Below the pieces are notes generated by a model that worked only from the letters and a program-made list of their open reading frames with translations, was not told where the DNA came from and searched no databases. Of a stretch of DNA of 64,000 bases, positions 24,590 to 38,214 are shown piece after piece. The DNA lies in assembly GCA_030533445.1 (NCBI GenBank), contig JARPUW010000561.1, forward strand, positions 310,001-374,000, read 5' to 3'. Source of the stretch: Cyprinodon diabolis (lineage: Eukaryota > Chordata > Actinopteri > Cyprinodontiformes > Cyprinodontidae). The translations under genes and the position numbers were made by a program. Each line of letters opens with the position of its first letter. The first letter of the stretch is position 1.

Positions 24590-27421
24590 AAATCAGAAGT
24601 TGAGGCCAAAACGCTCTTTTCACAGTGAGATAATGCCATTTTGGCCTCTGGAGTAGTAACAGACAAACCATTAATGATACAGCCATGATCTTTTCTGGCA
24701 ATCATCTAGAGCTGAAAACTAACTATATAAAGTAGATTTGGGCAGATGTTTTTGGTTCCAAGCTTCAAATCAGAAGTTGAGGCCAAAACGCTCTTTTCAC
24801 AGTGAGATAATGCCATTTTGGCCTCTTGAGTTGTAACAGACAAACCATTAATGATACAGCCATGATCTTTTCTGGCAATCATCTACAGCTGAAAACTAAC
24901 AATATAAAGTAGATTTGAGCAGATGTTTTTGGTTCCAAGCTTCAAAACAGAAGTTGAGGCCAAAACGCTCTTTTCACAGTGAGATAATGCCATTTTGGCC
25001 TATGGAGTTGTAACAGACAAACCATTAATGATACAGCCATGATCTTTTCTGGCAATCATCTAGAGCTGAAAACTAACAATATAAAGTAGATTTGAGCAGA
25101 TGTTTTTGGTTCCAAGCTTCAAATCAGAAGTTGAGGCCAAAACGCTCTTTTCACAGTGAGATAATGCCATTTTGGCCTCTGGAGTTGTAACAGACAAACC
25201 ATTAATGATACAGCCATGATCTTTTCTGGCAATCATCTAGAGCTGAAAACTAACAATATAAAGTAGATTTGAGCAGATGTTTTTGGTTCCAAGCTTCAAA
25301 TCAGAAGTTGAGGCCAAAACGCTCTTTTTACAGTGAGATAATGCCATTTTGGCCTCTGGAGTAGTAACAGACAAACCATTAATGATACAGCCATGATCTT
25401 TTCTGGCAATCATCTAGAGCTGAAAACTAAATATATAAAGTAGATTTGGGCAGATGTTTTTTGTTCCAAGCTTCAAATCAGAAGTTGAGGCCAAAACGCT
25501 CTTTTCACAGTGAGATAATGCCATTTTGGCCTCTGGAGTAGTAACAGACAAACCATTAATGATACAGCCATGATCTTTTCTGGCAATCATCTAGAGCTGA
25601 AAACTAAATATATAAAGTAGATTTGGGCAGATGTTTTTTGTTCCAAGCTTCAAATCAGAAGTTGAGGCCAAAACGCTCTTTTCCCAGTGAGATAATGCCA
25701 TTTTGGCCTCTGGAGTTGTAACAGACAAACCATTAATGATACAGCCACGATCTTTTCTGGCAATCATCTAGAGCTGAAAACTAACAATATAAAGTAGATT
25801 TGAGCAGATGTTTTTGGTTCCAAGCTTCAAATCAGAAGTTGAGGCCAAAACGCTCTTTTCACAGTGAGATAATGCCATTTTGGCCTCTGGACTTGTAACA
25901 GACAAACCATTAATGATACAGCCACGATCTTTTCTGGCAATCATCTAGAGCTGAAAACTAACAATATAAAGTAGATTTGAGCAGATGTTTTTGGTTCCAA
26001 GCTTCAAATCAGAAGTTGAGGCCAAAACGCTCTTTTCACAGTGAGATAATGCCATTTTGGCCTCTGGAGTTGTAACAGACAAACCATTAATGATACAGCC
26101 ATGATCTTTTCTGGCAATCATCTAGAGCTGACAACTAACAATATAAAGTAGATTTGAGCAGATGTTTTTGGTTCCAAGCTTCAAATCAGAAGTTGAGGCC
26201 AAAACGCTCTTTTCACAGTGAGATAATGCCATTTTGGCCTCTGGAGTTGTAACAGACAAACCATTAATGATACAGCCATGATCTTTTCTGGCAATCATCT
26301 AGAGCTGAAAACTAACAATATAAAGTAGATTTGAGCAGATGTTTTTGGTTCCAAGCTTCAAATCAGAAGTTGAGGCCAAAACGCTCTTTTTACAGTGAGA
26401 TAATGCCATTTTGGCCTCTGGAGTAGTAACAGACAAACCATTAATGATACAGCCATGATCTTTTCTGGCAATCATCTACAGCTGAAAACTAACAATATAA
26501 AGTAGATTTGAGCAGATGTTTTTGGTTCCAAGCTTCAAATCAGAAGTTGAGGCCAAAACGCTCTTTTCACAGTGAGATAATGCCATTTTGGCATCTGGAG
26601 TTGTAACAGACAAACCATTAATGATACAGCCATGATCTTTTCTGGCAATCATCTAGAGCTGAAAAATAACAATATAAAGTAGATTTGAGCAGATGTTTTT
26701 GGTTCCAAGCTTCAAATCAGAAGTTGAGGCCAAAACGCTCTTTTCACAGTGAGATAATGCCATTTTGGCCTCTGGAGTTGTAACAGACAAACCATTAATG
26801 ATACAGCCATGATCTTTTCTGGCAATCATCTAGAGCTGAAAACTAACAATATAAAGTAGATTTGAGCAGATGTTTTTGGTTCCAAGCTTCAAATCAGAAG
26901 TTGAGGCCAAAACGCTCTTTTTACAGTGAGATAATGCCATTTTGGCCTCTGGAGTAGTAACAGACAAACCATTAATGATACAGCCATGATCTTTTCTGGC
27001 AATCATCTAGAGCTGAAAACTAAATATATAAAGTAGATTTGGGCAGATGTTTTTTGTTCCAAGCTTCAAATCAGAAGTTGAGGCCAAAACGCTCTTTTCA
27101 CAGTGAGATAATGCCATTTTGGCCTCTGGAGTAGTAACAGACAAACCATTAATGATACAGCCATGATCTTTTCTGGCAATCATCTAGAGCTGAAAACTAA
27201 ATATATAAAGTAGATTTGGGCAGATGTTTTTTGTTCCAAGCTTCAAATCAGAAGTTGAGGCCAAAACGCTCTTTTCCCAGTGAGATAATGCCATTTTGGC
27301 CTCTGGAGTTGTAACAGACAAACCATTAATGATACAGCCACGATCTTTTCTGGCAATCATCTAGAGCTGAAAACTAACAATATAAAGTAGATTTGAGCAG
27401 ATGTTTTTGGTTCCAAGCTTC
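24590..27421 (+). repeat. Domain 3 HOR, copy 3 (16 monomers)
   Basis: Order M140-M155: S T G K JR R U V H K Jc L K JR R U. It has the length of one full unit, but its end is not J B B: it is the start of a second 9-monomer block (JR R U, from 26891) that breaks off after U. S here has 4T, unlike copies 1, 2, 5 and 6. Confidence 0.85.
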
Positions 27422-30076
27422 AAATCAGAAGTTGAGGCCAAAACGCTCTTTTCACAGTGAGATAATGCCATTTTGGCCTCTGGAGTAGTAACAGACAAAC
27501 CATTAATGATACAGCCATGATCTTTTCTGGCAATCATCTAGAGCTGAAAACTAACTATATAAAGTAGATTTGGGCAGATGTTTTTGGTTCCAAGCTTCAA
27601 ATCAGAAGTTGAGGCCAAAACGCTCTTTTCACAGTGAGATAATGCCATTTTGGCCTCTTGAGTTGTAACAGACAAACCATTAATGATACAGCCATGATCT
27701 TTTCTGGCAATCATCTACAGCTGAAAACTAACAATATAAAGTAGATTTGAGCAGATGTTTTTGGTTCCAAGCTTCAAAACAGAAGTTGAGGCCAAAACGC
27801 TCTTTTCACAGTGAGATAATGCCATTTTGGCCTATGGAGTTGTAACAGACAAACCATTAATGATACAGCCATGATCTTTTCTGGCAATCATCTAGAGCTG
27901 AAAACTAACAATATAAAGTAGATTTGAGCAGATGTTTTTGGTTCCAAGCTTCAAATCAGAAGTTGAGGCCAAAACGCTCTTTTCACAGTGAGATAATGCC
28001 ATTTTGGCCTCTGGAGTTGTAACAGACAAACCATTAATGATACAGCCATGATCTTTTCTGGCAATCATCTAGAGCTGAAAACTAACAATATAAAGTAGAT
28101 TTGAGCAGATGTTTTTGGTTCCAAGCTTCAAATCAGAAGTTGAGGCCAAAACGCTCTTTTTACAGTGAGATAATGCCATGTTGGCCTCTGGAGTAGTAAC
28201 AGACAAACCATTAATGATACAGCCATGATCTTTTCTGGCAATCATCTAGAGCTGAAAACTAAATATATAAAGTAGATTTGGGCAGATGTTTTTTGTTCCA
28301 AGCTTCAAATCAGAAGTTGAGGCCAAAACGCTCTTTTCACAGTGAGATAATGCCATTTTGGCCTCTGGAGTAGTAACAGACAAACCATTAATGATACAGC
28401 CACGATCTTTTCTGGCAATCATCTAGAGCTGAAAACTAACAATATAAAGTAGATTTGAGCAGATGTTTTTGGTTCCAAGCTTCAAATCAGAAGTTGAGGC
28501 CAAAACGCTCTTTTCACAGTGAGATAATGCCATTTTGGCCTCTGGACTTGTAACAGACAAACCATTAATGATACAGCCACGATCTTTTCTGGCAATCATC
28601 TAGAGCTGAAAACTAACAATATAAAGTAGATTTGAGCAGATGTTTTTGGTTCCAAGCTTCAAATCAGAAGTTGAGGCCAAAACGCTCTTTTCACAGTGAG
28701 ATAATGCCATTTTGGCCTCTGGAGTTGTAACAGACAAACCATTAATGATACAGCCATGATCTTTTCTGGCAATCATCTAGAGCTGACAACTAACAATATA
28801 AAGTAGATTTGAGCAGATGTTTTTGGTTCCAAGCTTCAAATCAGAAGTTGAGGCCAAAACGCTCTTTTCACAGTGAGATAATGCCATTTTGGCCTCTGGA
28901 GTTGTAACAGACAAACCATTAATGATACAGCCATGATCTTTTCTGGCAATCATCTAGAGCTGAAAACTAACAATATAAAGTAGATTTGAGCAGATGTTTT
29001 TGGTTCCAAGCTTCAAATCAGAAGTTGAGGCCAAAACGCTCTTTTTACAGTGAGATAATGCCATTTTGGCCTCTGGAGTAGTAACAGACAAACCATTAAT
29101 GATACAGCCATGATCTTTTCTGGCAATCATCTACAGCTGAAAACTAACAATATAAAGTAGATTTGAGCAGATGTTTTTGGTTCCAAGCTTCAAATCAGAA
29201 GTTGAGGCCAAAACGCTCTTTTCACAGTGAGATAATGCCATTTTGGCATCTGGAGTTGTAACAGACAAACCATTAATGATACAGCCATGATCTTTTCTGG
29301 CAATCATCTAGAGCTGAAAAATAACAATATAAAGTAGATTTGAGCAGATGTTTTTGGTTCCAAGCTTCAAATCAGAAGTTGAGGCCAAAACGCTCTTTTC
29401 ACAGTGAGATAATGCCATTTTGGCCTCTGGAGTTGTAACAGACAAACCATTAATGATACAGCCATGATCTTTTCTGGCAATCATCTAGAGCTGAAAACTA
29501 ACAATATAAAGTAGATTTGAGCAGATGTTTTTGGTTCCAAGCTTCAAATCAGAAGTTGAGGCCAAAACGCTCTTTTTACAGTGAGATAATGCCATTTTGG
29601 CCTCTGGAGTAGTAACAGACAAACCATTAATGATACAGCCATGATCTTTTCTGGCAATCATCTAGAGCTGAAAACTAACAATATAAAGTAGATTTGAGCA
29701 GATGTTTTTGGTTCCAAGCTTCAAATCAGAAGTTGAGGCCAAATCGCTCTTTTTACAGTGAGATAATGCCATTTTGGCCTCTGGAGTTGTAACAGACAAA
29801 CCATTAATGATACAGCCATGATCTTTTCTGGCAATCATCTACAGCTGAAAACTAACAATATAAAGTAGATTTGAGCAGATGTTTTTGGTTCCAAGCTTCA
29901 AATCAGAAGTTGAGGCCAAATCGCTCTTTTTACAGTGAGATAATGCCATTTTGGCCTCTGGAGTTGTAACAGACAAACCATTAATGATACAGCCATGATC
30001 TTTTCTGGCAATCATCTACAGCTGAAAACTAACAATATAAAGTAGATTTGAGCAGATGTTTTTGGTTCCAAGCTTC
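27422..30076 (+). repeat. Domain 3 HOR, copy 4 (15 monomers)
   Basis: Order M156-M170: S T G K JR, an R/U hybrid, V H K Jc L K J B B. It has the full order except that R and U are fused into a single monomer, so it is exactly one monomer (177 bp) short of 16. M160 has a private p51G. Confidence 0.88.
28307..28483 (+). repeat. Hybrid monomer R/U (M161)
   Basis: 66A at 28372 is the left half of type R. 97C at 28403, with 134C, 135A and 152A after it, is the right half of type U; the 33C of U is absent. R and U are neighbours in every other copy, so an exchange between 28373 and 28403 deleted one monomer's length. This is a clean example of loss by out-of-register exchange. Confidence 0.88.
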
Positions 30077-30784
30077 AAAACAGAAGTTGAGGCCAAAACG
30101 CTCTTTTCACAGTGATATAATGCCATTTTGGCCTCTGGAGTAGTAACAGACAAACCATTAATGATACAGCCATGATCTTTTCTGGCAATCATCTAGAGCT
30201 GAAAACTAACTATATAAAGTAGATTTGGGCAGATGTTTTTGGTTCCAAGCTTCAAATCAGAAGTTGAGGCCAAAACGCTCTTTTCACAGTGAGATAATGC
30301 CATTTTGGCCTCTTGAGTTGTAACAGACAAACCATTAATGATACAGCCATGATCTTTTCTGGCAATCATCTACAGCTGAAAACTAACAATATAAAGTAGA
30401 TTTGAGCAGATGTTTTTGGTTCCAAGCTTCAAAACAGAAGTTGAGGCCAAAACGCTCTTTTCACAGTGAGATAATGCCATTTTGGCCTATGGAGTTGTAA
30501 CAGACAAACCATTAATGATACAGCCATGATCTTTTCTGGCAATCATCTAGAGCTGAAAACTAACAATATAAAGTAGATTTGAGCAGATGTTTTTGGTTCC
30601 AAGCTTCAAATCAGAAGTTGAGGCCAAAACGCTCTTTTCACAGTGAGATAATGCCATTTTGGCCTCTGGAGTTGTAACAGACAAACCATTAATGATACAG
30701 CCATGATCTTTTCTGGCAATCATCTAGAGCTGAAAACTAACAATATAAAGTAGATTTGAGCAGATGTTTTTGGTTCCAAGCTTC

Positions 30785-32377
30785 AAATCAGAAGTTGAGG
30801 CCAAAACGCTCTTTTTACAGTGAGATAATGCCATTTTGGCCTCTGGAGTAGTAACAGACAAACCATTAATGATACAGCCATGATCTTTTCTGGCAATCAT
30901 CTAGAGCTGAAAACTAAATATATAAAGTAGATTTGGGCAGATGTTTTTTGTTCCAAGCTTCAAATCAGAAGTTGAGGCCAAAACGCTCTTTTCACAGTGA
31001 GATAATGCCATTTTGGCCTCTGGAGTAGTAACAGACAAACCATTAATGATACAGCCATGATCTTTTCTGGCAATCATCTAGAGCTGAAAACTAAATATAT
31101 AAAGTAGATTTGGGCAGATGTTTTTTGTTCCAAGCTTCAAATCAGAAGTTGAGGCCAAAACGCTCTTTTCCCAGTGAGATAATGCCATTTTGGCCTCTGG
31201 AGTTGTAACAGACAAACCATTAATGATACAGCCACGATCTTTTCTGGCAATCATCTAGAGCTGAAAACTAACAATATAAAGTAGATTTGAGCAGATGTTT
31301 TTGGTTCCAAGCTTCAAATCAGAAGTTGAGGCCAAAACGCTCTTTTCACAGTGAGATAATGCCATTTTGGCCTCTGGACTTGTAACAGACAAACCATTAA
31401 TGATACAGCCACGATCTTTTCTGGCAATCATCTAGAGCTGAAAACTAACAATATAAAGTAGATTTGAGCAGATGTTTTTGGTTCCAAGCTTCAAATCAGA
31501 AGTTGAGGCCAAAACGCTCTTTTCACAGTGAGATAATGCCATTTTGGCCTCTGGAGTTGTAACAGACAAACCATTAATGATACAGCCATGATCTTTTCTG
31601 GCAATCATCTAGAGCTGACAACTAACAATATAAAGTAGATTTGAGCAGATGTTTTTGGTTCCAAGCTTCAAATCAGAAGTTGAGGCCAAAACGCTCTTTT
31701 CACAGTGAGATAATGCCATTTTGGCCTCTGGAGTTGTAACAGACAAACCATTAATGATACAGCCATGATCTTTTCTGGCAATCATCTAGAGCTGAAAACT
31801 AACAATATAAAGTAGATTTGAGCAGATGTTTTTGGTTCCAAGCTTCAAATCAGAAGTTGAGGCCAAAACGCTCTTTTTACAGTGAGATAATGCCATTTTG
31901 GCCTCTGGAGTAGTAACAGACAAACCATTAATGATACAGCCATGATCTTTTCTGGCAATCATCTACAGCTGAAAACTAACAATATAAAGTAGATTTGAGC
32001 AGATGTTTTTGGTTCCAAGCTTCAAATCAGAAGTTGAGGCCAAAACGCTCTTTTCACAGTGAGATAATGCCATTTTGGCATCTGGAGTTGTAACAGACAA
32101 ACCATTAATGATACAGCCATGATCTTTTCTGGCAATCATCTAGAGCTGAAAAATAACAATATAAAGTAGATTTGAGCAGATGTTTTTGGTTCCAAGCTTC
32201 AAATCAGAAGTTGAGGCCAAAACGCTCTTTTCACAGTGAGATAATGCCATTTTGGCCTCTGGAGTTGTAACAGACAAACCATTAATGATACAGCCATGAT
32301 CTTTTCTGGCAATCATCTAGAGCTGAAAACTAACAATATAAAGTAGATTTGAGCAGATGTTTTTGGTTCCAAGCTTC
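30785..32377 (+). repeat. Nested 9-monomer block, first copy
   Basis: JR R U V H K Jc L K, 9 x 177 = 1593 bp. Its tandem twin starts at 32378. Related block pairs start at 22643/24236 and 25298/26891, each again spaced by 1593 bp. Confidence 0.9.
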
Positions 32378-33970
32378 AAATCAGAAGTTGAGGCCAAAAC
32401 GCTCTTTTTACAGTGAGATAATGCCATTTTGGCCTCTGGAGTAGTAACAGACAAACCATTAATGATACAGCCATGATCTTTTCTGGCAATCATCTAGAGC
32501 TGAAAACTAAATATATAAAGTAGATTTGGGCAGATGTTTTTTGTTCCAAGCTTCAAATCAGAAGTTGAGGCCAAAACGCTCTTTTCACAGTGAGATAATG
32601 CCATTTTGGCCTCTGGAGTAGTAACAGACAAACCATTAATGATACAGCCATGATCTTTTCTGGCAATCATCTAGAGCTGAAAACTAAATATATAAAGTAG
32701 ATTTGGGCAGATGTTTTTTGTTCCAAGCTTCAAATCAGAAGTTGAGGCCAAAACGCTCTTTTCCCAGTGAGATAATGCCATTTTGGCCTCTGGAGTTGTA
32801 ACAGACAAACCATTAATGATACAGCCACGATCTTTTCTGGCAATCATCTAGAGCTGAAAACTAACAATATAAAGTAGATTTGAGCAGATGTTTTTGGTTC
32901 CAAGCTTCAAATCAGAAGTTGAGGCCAAAACGCTCTTTTCACAGTGAGATAATGCCATTTTGGCCTCTGGACTTGTAACAGACAAACCATTAATGATACA
33001 GCCACGATCTTTTCTGGCAATCATCTAGAGCTGAAAACTAACAATATAAAGTAGATTTGAGCAGATGTTTTTGGTTCCAAGCTTCAAATCAGAAGTTGAG
33101 GCCAAAACGCTCTTTTCACAGTGAGATAATGCCATTTTGGCCTCTGGAGTTGTAACAGACAAACCATTAATGATACAGCCATGATCTTTTCTGGCAATCA
33201 TCTAGAGCTGACAACTAACAATATAAAGTAGATTTGAGCAGATGTTTTTGGTTCCAAGCTTCAAATCAGAAGTTGAGGCCAAAACGCTCTTTTCACAGTG
33301 AGATAATGCCATTTTGGCCTCTGGAGTTGTAACAGACAAACCATTAATGATACAGCCATGATCTTTTCTGGCAATCATCTAGAGCTGAAAACTAACAATA
33401 TAAAGTAGATTTGAGCAGATGTTTTTGGTTCCAAGCTTCAAATCAGAAGTTGAGGCCAAAACGCTCTTTTTACAGTGAGATAATGCCATTTTGGCCTCTG
33501 GAGTAGTAACAGACAAACCATTAATGATACAGCCATGATCTTTTCTGGCAATCATCTACAGCTGAAAACTAACAATATAAAGTAGATTTGAGCAGATGTT
33601 TTTGGTTCCAAGCTTCAAATCAGAAGTTGAGGCCAAAACGCTCTTTTCACAGTGAGATAATGCCATTTTGGCATCTGGAGTTGTAACAGACAAACCATTA
33701 ATGATACAGCCATGATCTTTTCTGGCAATCATCTAGAGCTGAAAAATAACAATATAAAGTAGATTTGAGCAGATGTTTTTGGTTCCAAGCTTCAAATCAG
33801 AAGTTGAGGCCAAAACGCTCTTTTCACAGTGAGATAATGCCATTTTGGCCTCTGGAGTTGTAACAGACAAACCATTAATGATACAGCCATGATCTTTTCT
33901 GGCAATCATCTAGAGCTGAAAACTAACAATATAAAGTAGATTTGAGCAGATGTTTTTGGTTCCAAGCTTC
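32378..33970 (+). repeat. Nested 9-monomer block, second copy
   Basis: It matches the preceding 1593 bp type for type. It is followed by J B B, the normal end of the 16-monomer unit. The starting monomer JR looks like a J left part joined to an R right part, which suits an origin by exchange between J (at the end of the block) and R (at its start). Confidence 0.88.
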
Positions 33971-34501
33971 AAATCAGAAGTTGAGGCCAAAACGCTCTTT
34001 TTACAGTGAGATAATGCCATTTTGGCCTCTGGAGTAGTAACAGACAAACCATTAATGATACAGCCATGATCTTTTCTGGCAATCATCTAGAGCTGAAAAC
34101 TAACAATATAAAGTAGATTTGAGCAGATGTTTTTGGTTCCAAGCTTCAAATCAGAAGTTGAGGCCAAATCGCTCTTTTTACAGTGAGATAATGCCATTTT
34201 GGCCTCTGGAGTTGTAACAGACAAACCATTAATGATACAGCCATGATCTTTTCTGGCAATCATCTACAGCTGAAAACTAACAATATAAAGTAGATTTGAG
34301 CAGATGTTTTTGGTTCCAAGCTTCAAATCAGAAGTTGAGGCCAAATCGCTCTTTTTACAGTGAGATAATGCCATTTTGGCCTCTGGAGTTGTAACAGACA
34401 AACCATTAATGATACAGCCATGATCTTTTCTGGCAATCATCTACAGCTGAAAACTAACAATATAAAGTAGATTTGAGCAGATGTTTTTGGTTCCAAGCTT
34501 C

Positions 34502-35209
34502 AAAACAGAAGTTGAGGCCAAAACGCTCTTTTCACAGTGAGATAATGCCATTTTGGCCTCTGGAGTAGTAACAGACAAACCATTAATGATACAGCCATGA
34601 TCTTTTCTGGCAATCATCTAGAGCTGAAAACTAACTATATAAAGTAGATTTGGGCAGATGTTTTTGGTTCCAAGCTTCAAATCAGAAGTTGAGGCCAAAA
34701 CGCTCTTTTCACAGTGAGATAATGCCATTTTGGCCTCTTGAGTTGTAACAGACAAACCATTAATGATACAGCCATGATCTTTTCTGGCAATCATCTACAG
34801 CTGAAAACTAACAATATAAAGTAGATTTGAGCAGATGTTTTTGGTTCCAAGCTTCAAAACAGAAGTTGAGGCCAAAACGCTCTTTTCACAGTGAGATAAT
34901 GCCATTTTGGCCTATGGAGTTGTAACAGACAAACCATTAATGATACAGCCATGATCTTTTCTGGCAATCATCTACAGCTGAAAACTAACAATATAAAGTA
35001 GATTTGAGCAGATGTTTTTGGTTCCAAGCTTCAAATCAGAAGTTGAGGCCAAAACGCTCTTTTCACAGTGAGATAATGCCATTTTGGCCTCTGGAGTTGT
35101 AACAGACAAACCATTAATGATACAGCCATGATCTTTTCTGGCAATCATCTAGAGCTGAAAACTAACAATATAAAGTAGATTTGAGCAGATGTTTTTGGTT
35201 CCAAGCTTC
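34502..35209 (+). repeat. Domain 3 HOR, copy 6 (4-monomer stub)
   Basis: Order M196-M199: S T G K. The next expected monomer, JR, is replaced by B, and from here the Domain 4 order takes over. The G monomer here has 120C, like the G monomers of Domains 1 and 4 and unlike those in most Domain 3 copies. Confidence 0.82.
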
Positions 35210-35386
35210 AAATCAGAAGTTGAGGCCAAATCGCTCTTTTTACAGTGAGATAATGCCATTTTGGCCTCTGGAGTTGTAACAGACAAACCATTAATGATAC
35301 AGCCATGATCTTTTCTGGCAATCATCTACAGCTGAAAACTAACAATATAAAGTAGATTTGAGCAGATGTTTTTGGTTCCAAGCTTC
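35210..35386 (+). repeat. Single B monomer at the Domain 3/4 junction (M200)
   Basis: A type B monomer stands before the first B of the Domain 4 unit. It gives a B B I D order here, as in the A B B I'' D start of Domain 1. Confidence 0.75.
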
Positions 35387-38214
35387 AAATCAGAAGTTGA
35401 GGCCAAATCGCTCTTTTTACAGTGAGATAATGCCATTTTGGCCTCTGGAGTTGTAACAGACAAACCATTAATGATACAGCCATGATCTTTTCTGGCAATC
35501 ATCTACAGCTGAAAACTAACAATATAAAGTAGATTTGAGCAGATGTTTTTGGTTCCAAGCTTCAAAACAGAAGTTGAGGCCAAAACGCTCTTTTCACAGT
35601 GAGATAATGCAATTTTGGCCTCTGGAGTTGTAACAGACAAACCATTAATGATACAGCCATGATCTTTTCTGGCAATCATCTAGAGCTGAAAACTAACAAT
35701 ATAAAGTAGATTTGAGCAGATGTTTTTGGTTCCAAGCTTCAAATCAGAAGTTGAGGCCAAATCGCTCTTTTTACAGTGAGATAATGCCATTTTGGCCTCT
35801 GGAGTTGTAACAGACAAACCATTAATGATACCCATGATCTTTTCTGGCAATCATCTAGAGCTGAAAACTAACAATATAAAGTAGATTTGAGCAGATGTTT
35901 TTGGTTCCAAGCTTCAAATCAGAAGTTGAGGCCAAAACACTCTTTTTACAGTGAGATAATGCCATTTTGGCCTCTGGAGTAGTAACAGACAAACCATTAA
36001 TGATACAGCCATGATCTTTTCTGGCAATCATCTAGAGCTGAAAACTAACAATATAAAGTAGATTTGAGCAGATGTTTTTGGTTCCAAGCTTCAAAACAGA
36101 AGTTGAGGCCAAAACGCTCTTTTCACAGTGAGATAATGCCATTTTGGCCTCTAGAGTTGTAACAGACAGACCAATAATGATACTGCCATGATCTTTTCTG
36201 GCAATCATCTAGAGCTGAAAACTAACAATATAAAGTAGATTTGAGCAGATGTTTTTGGTTCCAAGCTTCAAATCAGAAGTTGAGGCCAAAACGCTCTTTT
36301 CACAGTGAGATAATGCCATTTTGGCCTCTGGAGTAGTAACAGACAAACCATTAATGATACAGCCATGATCTTTTCTGGCAATCATCTAGAGCTGAAAACT
36401 AACAATATAAAGTAGATTTGAGCAGATGTTTTTGGTTCCAAGCTTCAAAACAGAAGTTGAGGCCAAAACGCTCTTTTCACAGTGAGATAATGCCATTTTG
36501 GCCTATGGAGTTGTAACAGACAAACCATTAATGATACAGCCATGATCTTTTCTGGCAATCATCTACAGCTGAAAACTAACAATATAAAGTAGATTTGAGC
36601 AGATGTTTTTGGTTCCAAGCTTCAAATCAGAAGTTGAGGCCAAAACGCTCTTTTTACAGTGAGATAATGCCATTTTGGCCTCTGGAGTAGTAACAGACAA
36701 ACCATTAATGATACAGCCATGATCTTTTCTGGCAATCATCTAGAGCTGAAAACTAACAATATAAAGTAGATTTGAGCAGATGTTTTTGGTTCCAAGCTTC
36801 AAATCAGAAGTTGAGGCCAAAACGCTCTTTTCACAGTGAGATAATGCCATTTTGGCCTCTGGAGTTGTAACAGACAAACCATTAATGATACAGCCATGAT
36901 CTTTTCTGGCAATCATCTAGAGCTGAAAACTAACAATATAAAGTAGATTTGAGCAGATGTTTTTGGTTCCAAGCTTCAAAACAGAAGTTGAGGCCAAAAC
37001 GCTCTTTTCACAGTGAGATAATGCAATTTTGGCCTCTGGAGTTGTAACAGACAAACCATTAATGATACAGCCATGATCTTTTCTGGCAATCATCTAGAGC
37101 TGAAAACTAACAATATAAAGTAGATTTGAGCAGATGTTTTTGGTTCCAAGCTTCAAATCAGAAGTTGAGGCCAAATCGCTCTTTTTACAGTGAGATAATG
37201 CCATTTTGGCCTCTGGAGTTGTAACAGACAAACCATTAATGATACAGCCATGATCTTTTCTGGCAATCATCTACAGCTGAAAACTAACAATATAAAGTAG
37301 ATTTGAGCAGATGTTTTTGGTTCCAAGCTTCAAATCAGAAGTTGAGGCCAAATCGCTCTTTTTACAGTGAGATAATGCCATTTTGGCCTCTGGAGTTGTA
37401 ACAGACAAACCATTAATGATACCCATGATCTTTTCTGGCAATCATCTACAGCTGAAAACTAACAATATAAAGTAGATTTGAGCAGATGTTTTTGGTTCCA
37501 AGCTTCAAATCAGAAGTTGAGGCCAAAACACTCTTTTTACAGTGAGATAATGCCATTTTGGCCTCTGGAGTTGTAACAGACAAACCATTAATGATACAGC
37601 CATGATCTTTTCTGGCAATCATCTAGAGCTGAAAACTAACAATATAAAGTAGATTTGAGCAGATGTTTTTGGTTCCAAGCTTCAAAACAGAAGTTGAGGC
37701 CAAAACGCTCTTTTCACAGTGAGATAATGCCATTTTGGCCTCTAGAGTTGTAACAGACAAACCATTAATGATACTGCCATGATCTTTTCTGGCAATCATC
37801 TAGAGCTGAAAACTAACAATATAAAGTAGATTTGAGCAGATGTTTTTGGTTCCAAGCTTCAAATCAGAAGTTGAGGCCAAAACGCTCTTTTCACAGTGAG
37901 ATAATGCCATTTTGGCCTCTGGAGTAGTAACAGACAAACCATTAATGATACAGCCATGATCTTTTCTGGCAATCATCTAGAGCTGAAAACTAACAATATA
38001 AAGTAGATTTGAGCAGATGTTTTTGGTTCCAAGCTTCAAATCAGAAGTTGAGGCCAAAACGCTCTTTTCACAGTGAGATAATGCCATTTTGGCCTCTGGA
38101 GTTGTAACAGACAAACCATTAATGATACAGCCATGATTTTTTCTGGCAATCATCTAGAGCTGAAAACTAACAATATAAAGTAGATTTGAGCAGATGTTTT
38201 TGGTTCCAAGCTTC
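35387..38214 (+). repeat. Domain 4 HOR, copy 1 (16 monomers, 2828 bp)
   Basis: Order M201-M216: B I D E' P Z G J K I B D E P0 Z W. The unit contains two related halves: D E' P Z and D E P0 Z lie nine monomers apart. The P monomer M205 has a private change in the CCATTAATG segment, shared only with M221 in the next copy. Length is 16 x 177 minus two 2-bp deletions. Confidence 0.92.

Larger units (their letters stand above)
30077..34501 (+). repeat. Domain 3 HOR, copy 5 (25 monomers)
   Basis: Order M171-M195: S T G K, then two full 9-monomer blocks JR R U V H K Jc L K, then J B B. 25 equals the 16-monomer unit plus one 9-monomer block, so this is the clearest case of the nested duplication. 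M171 has a private p40T. Confidence 0.92.
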
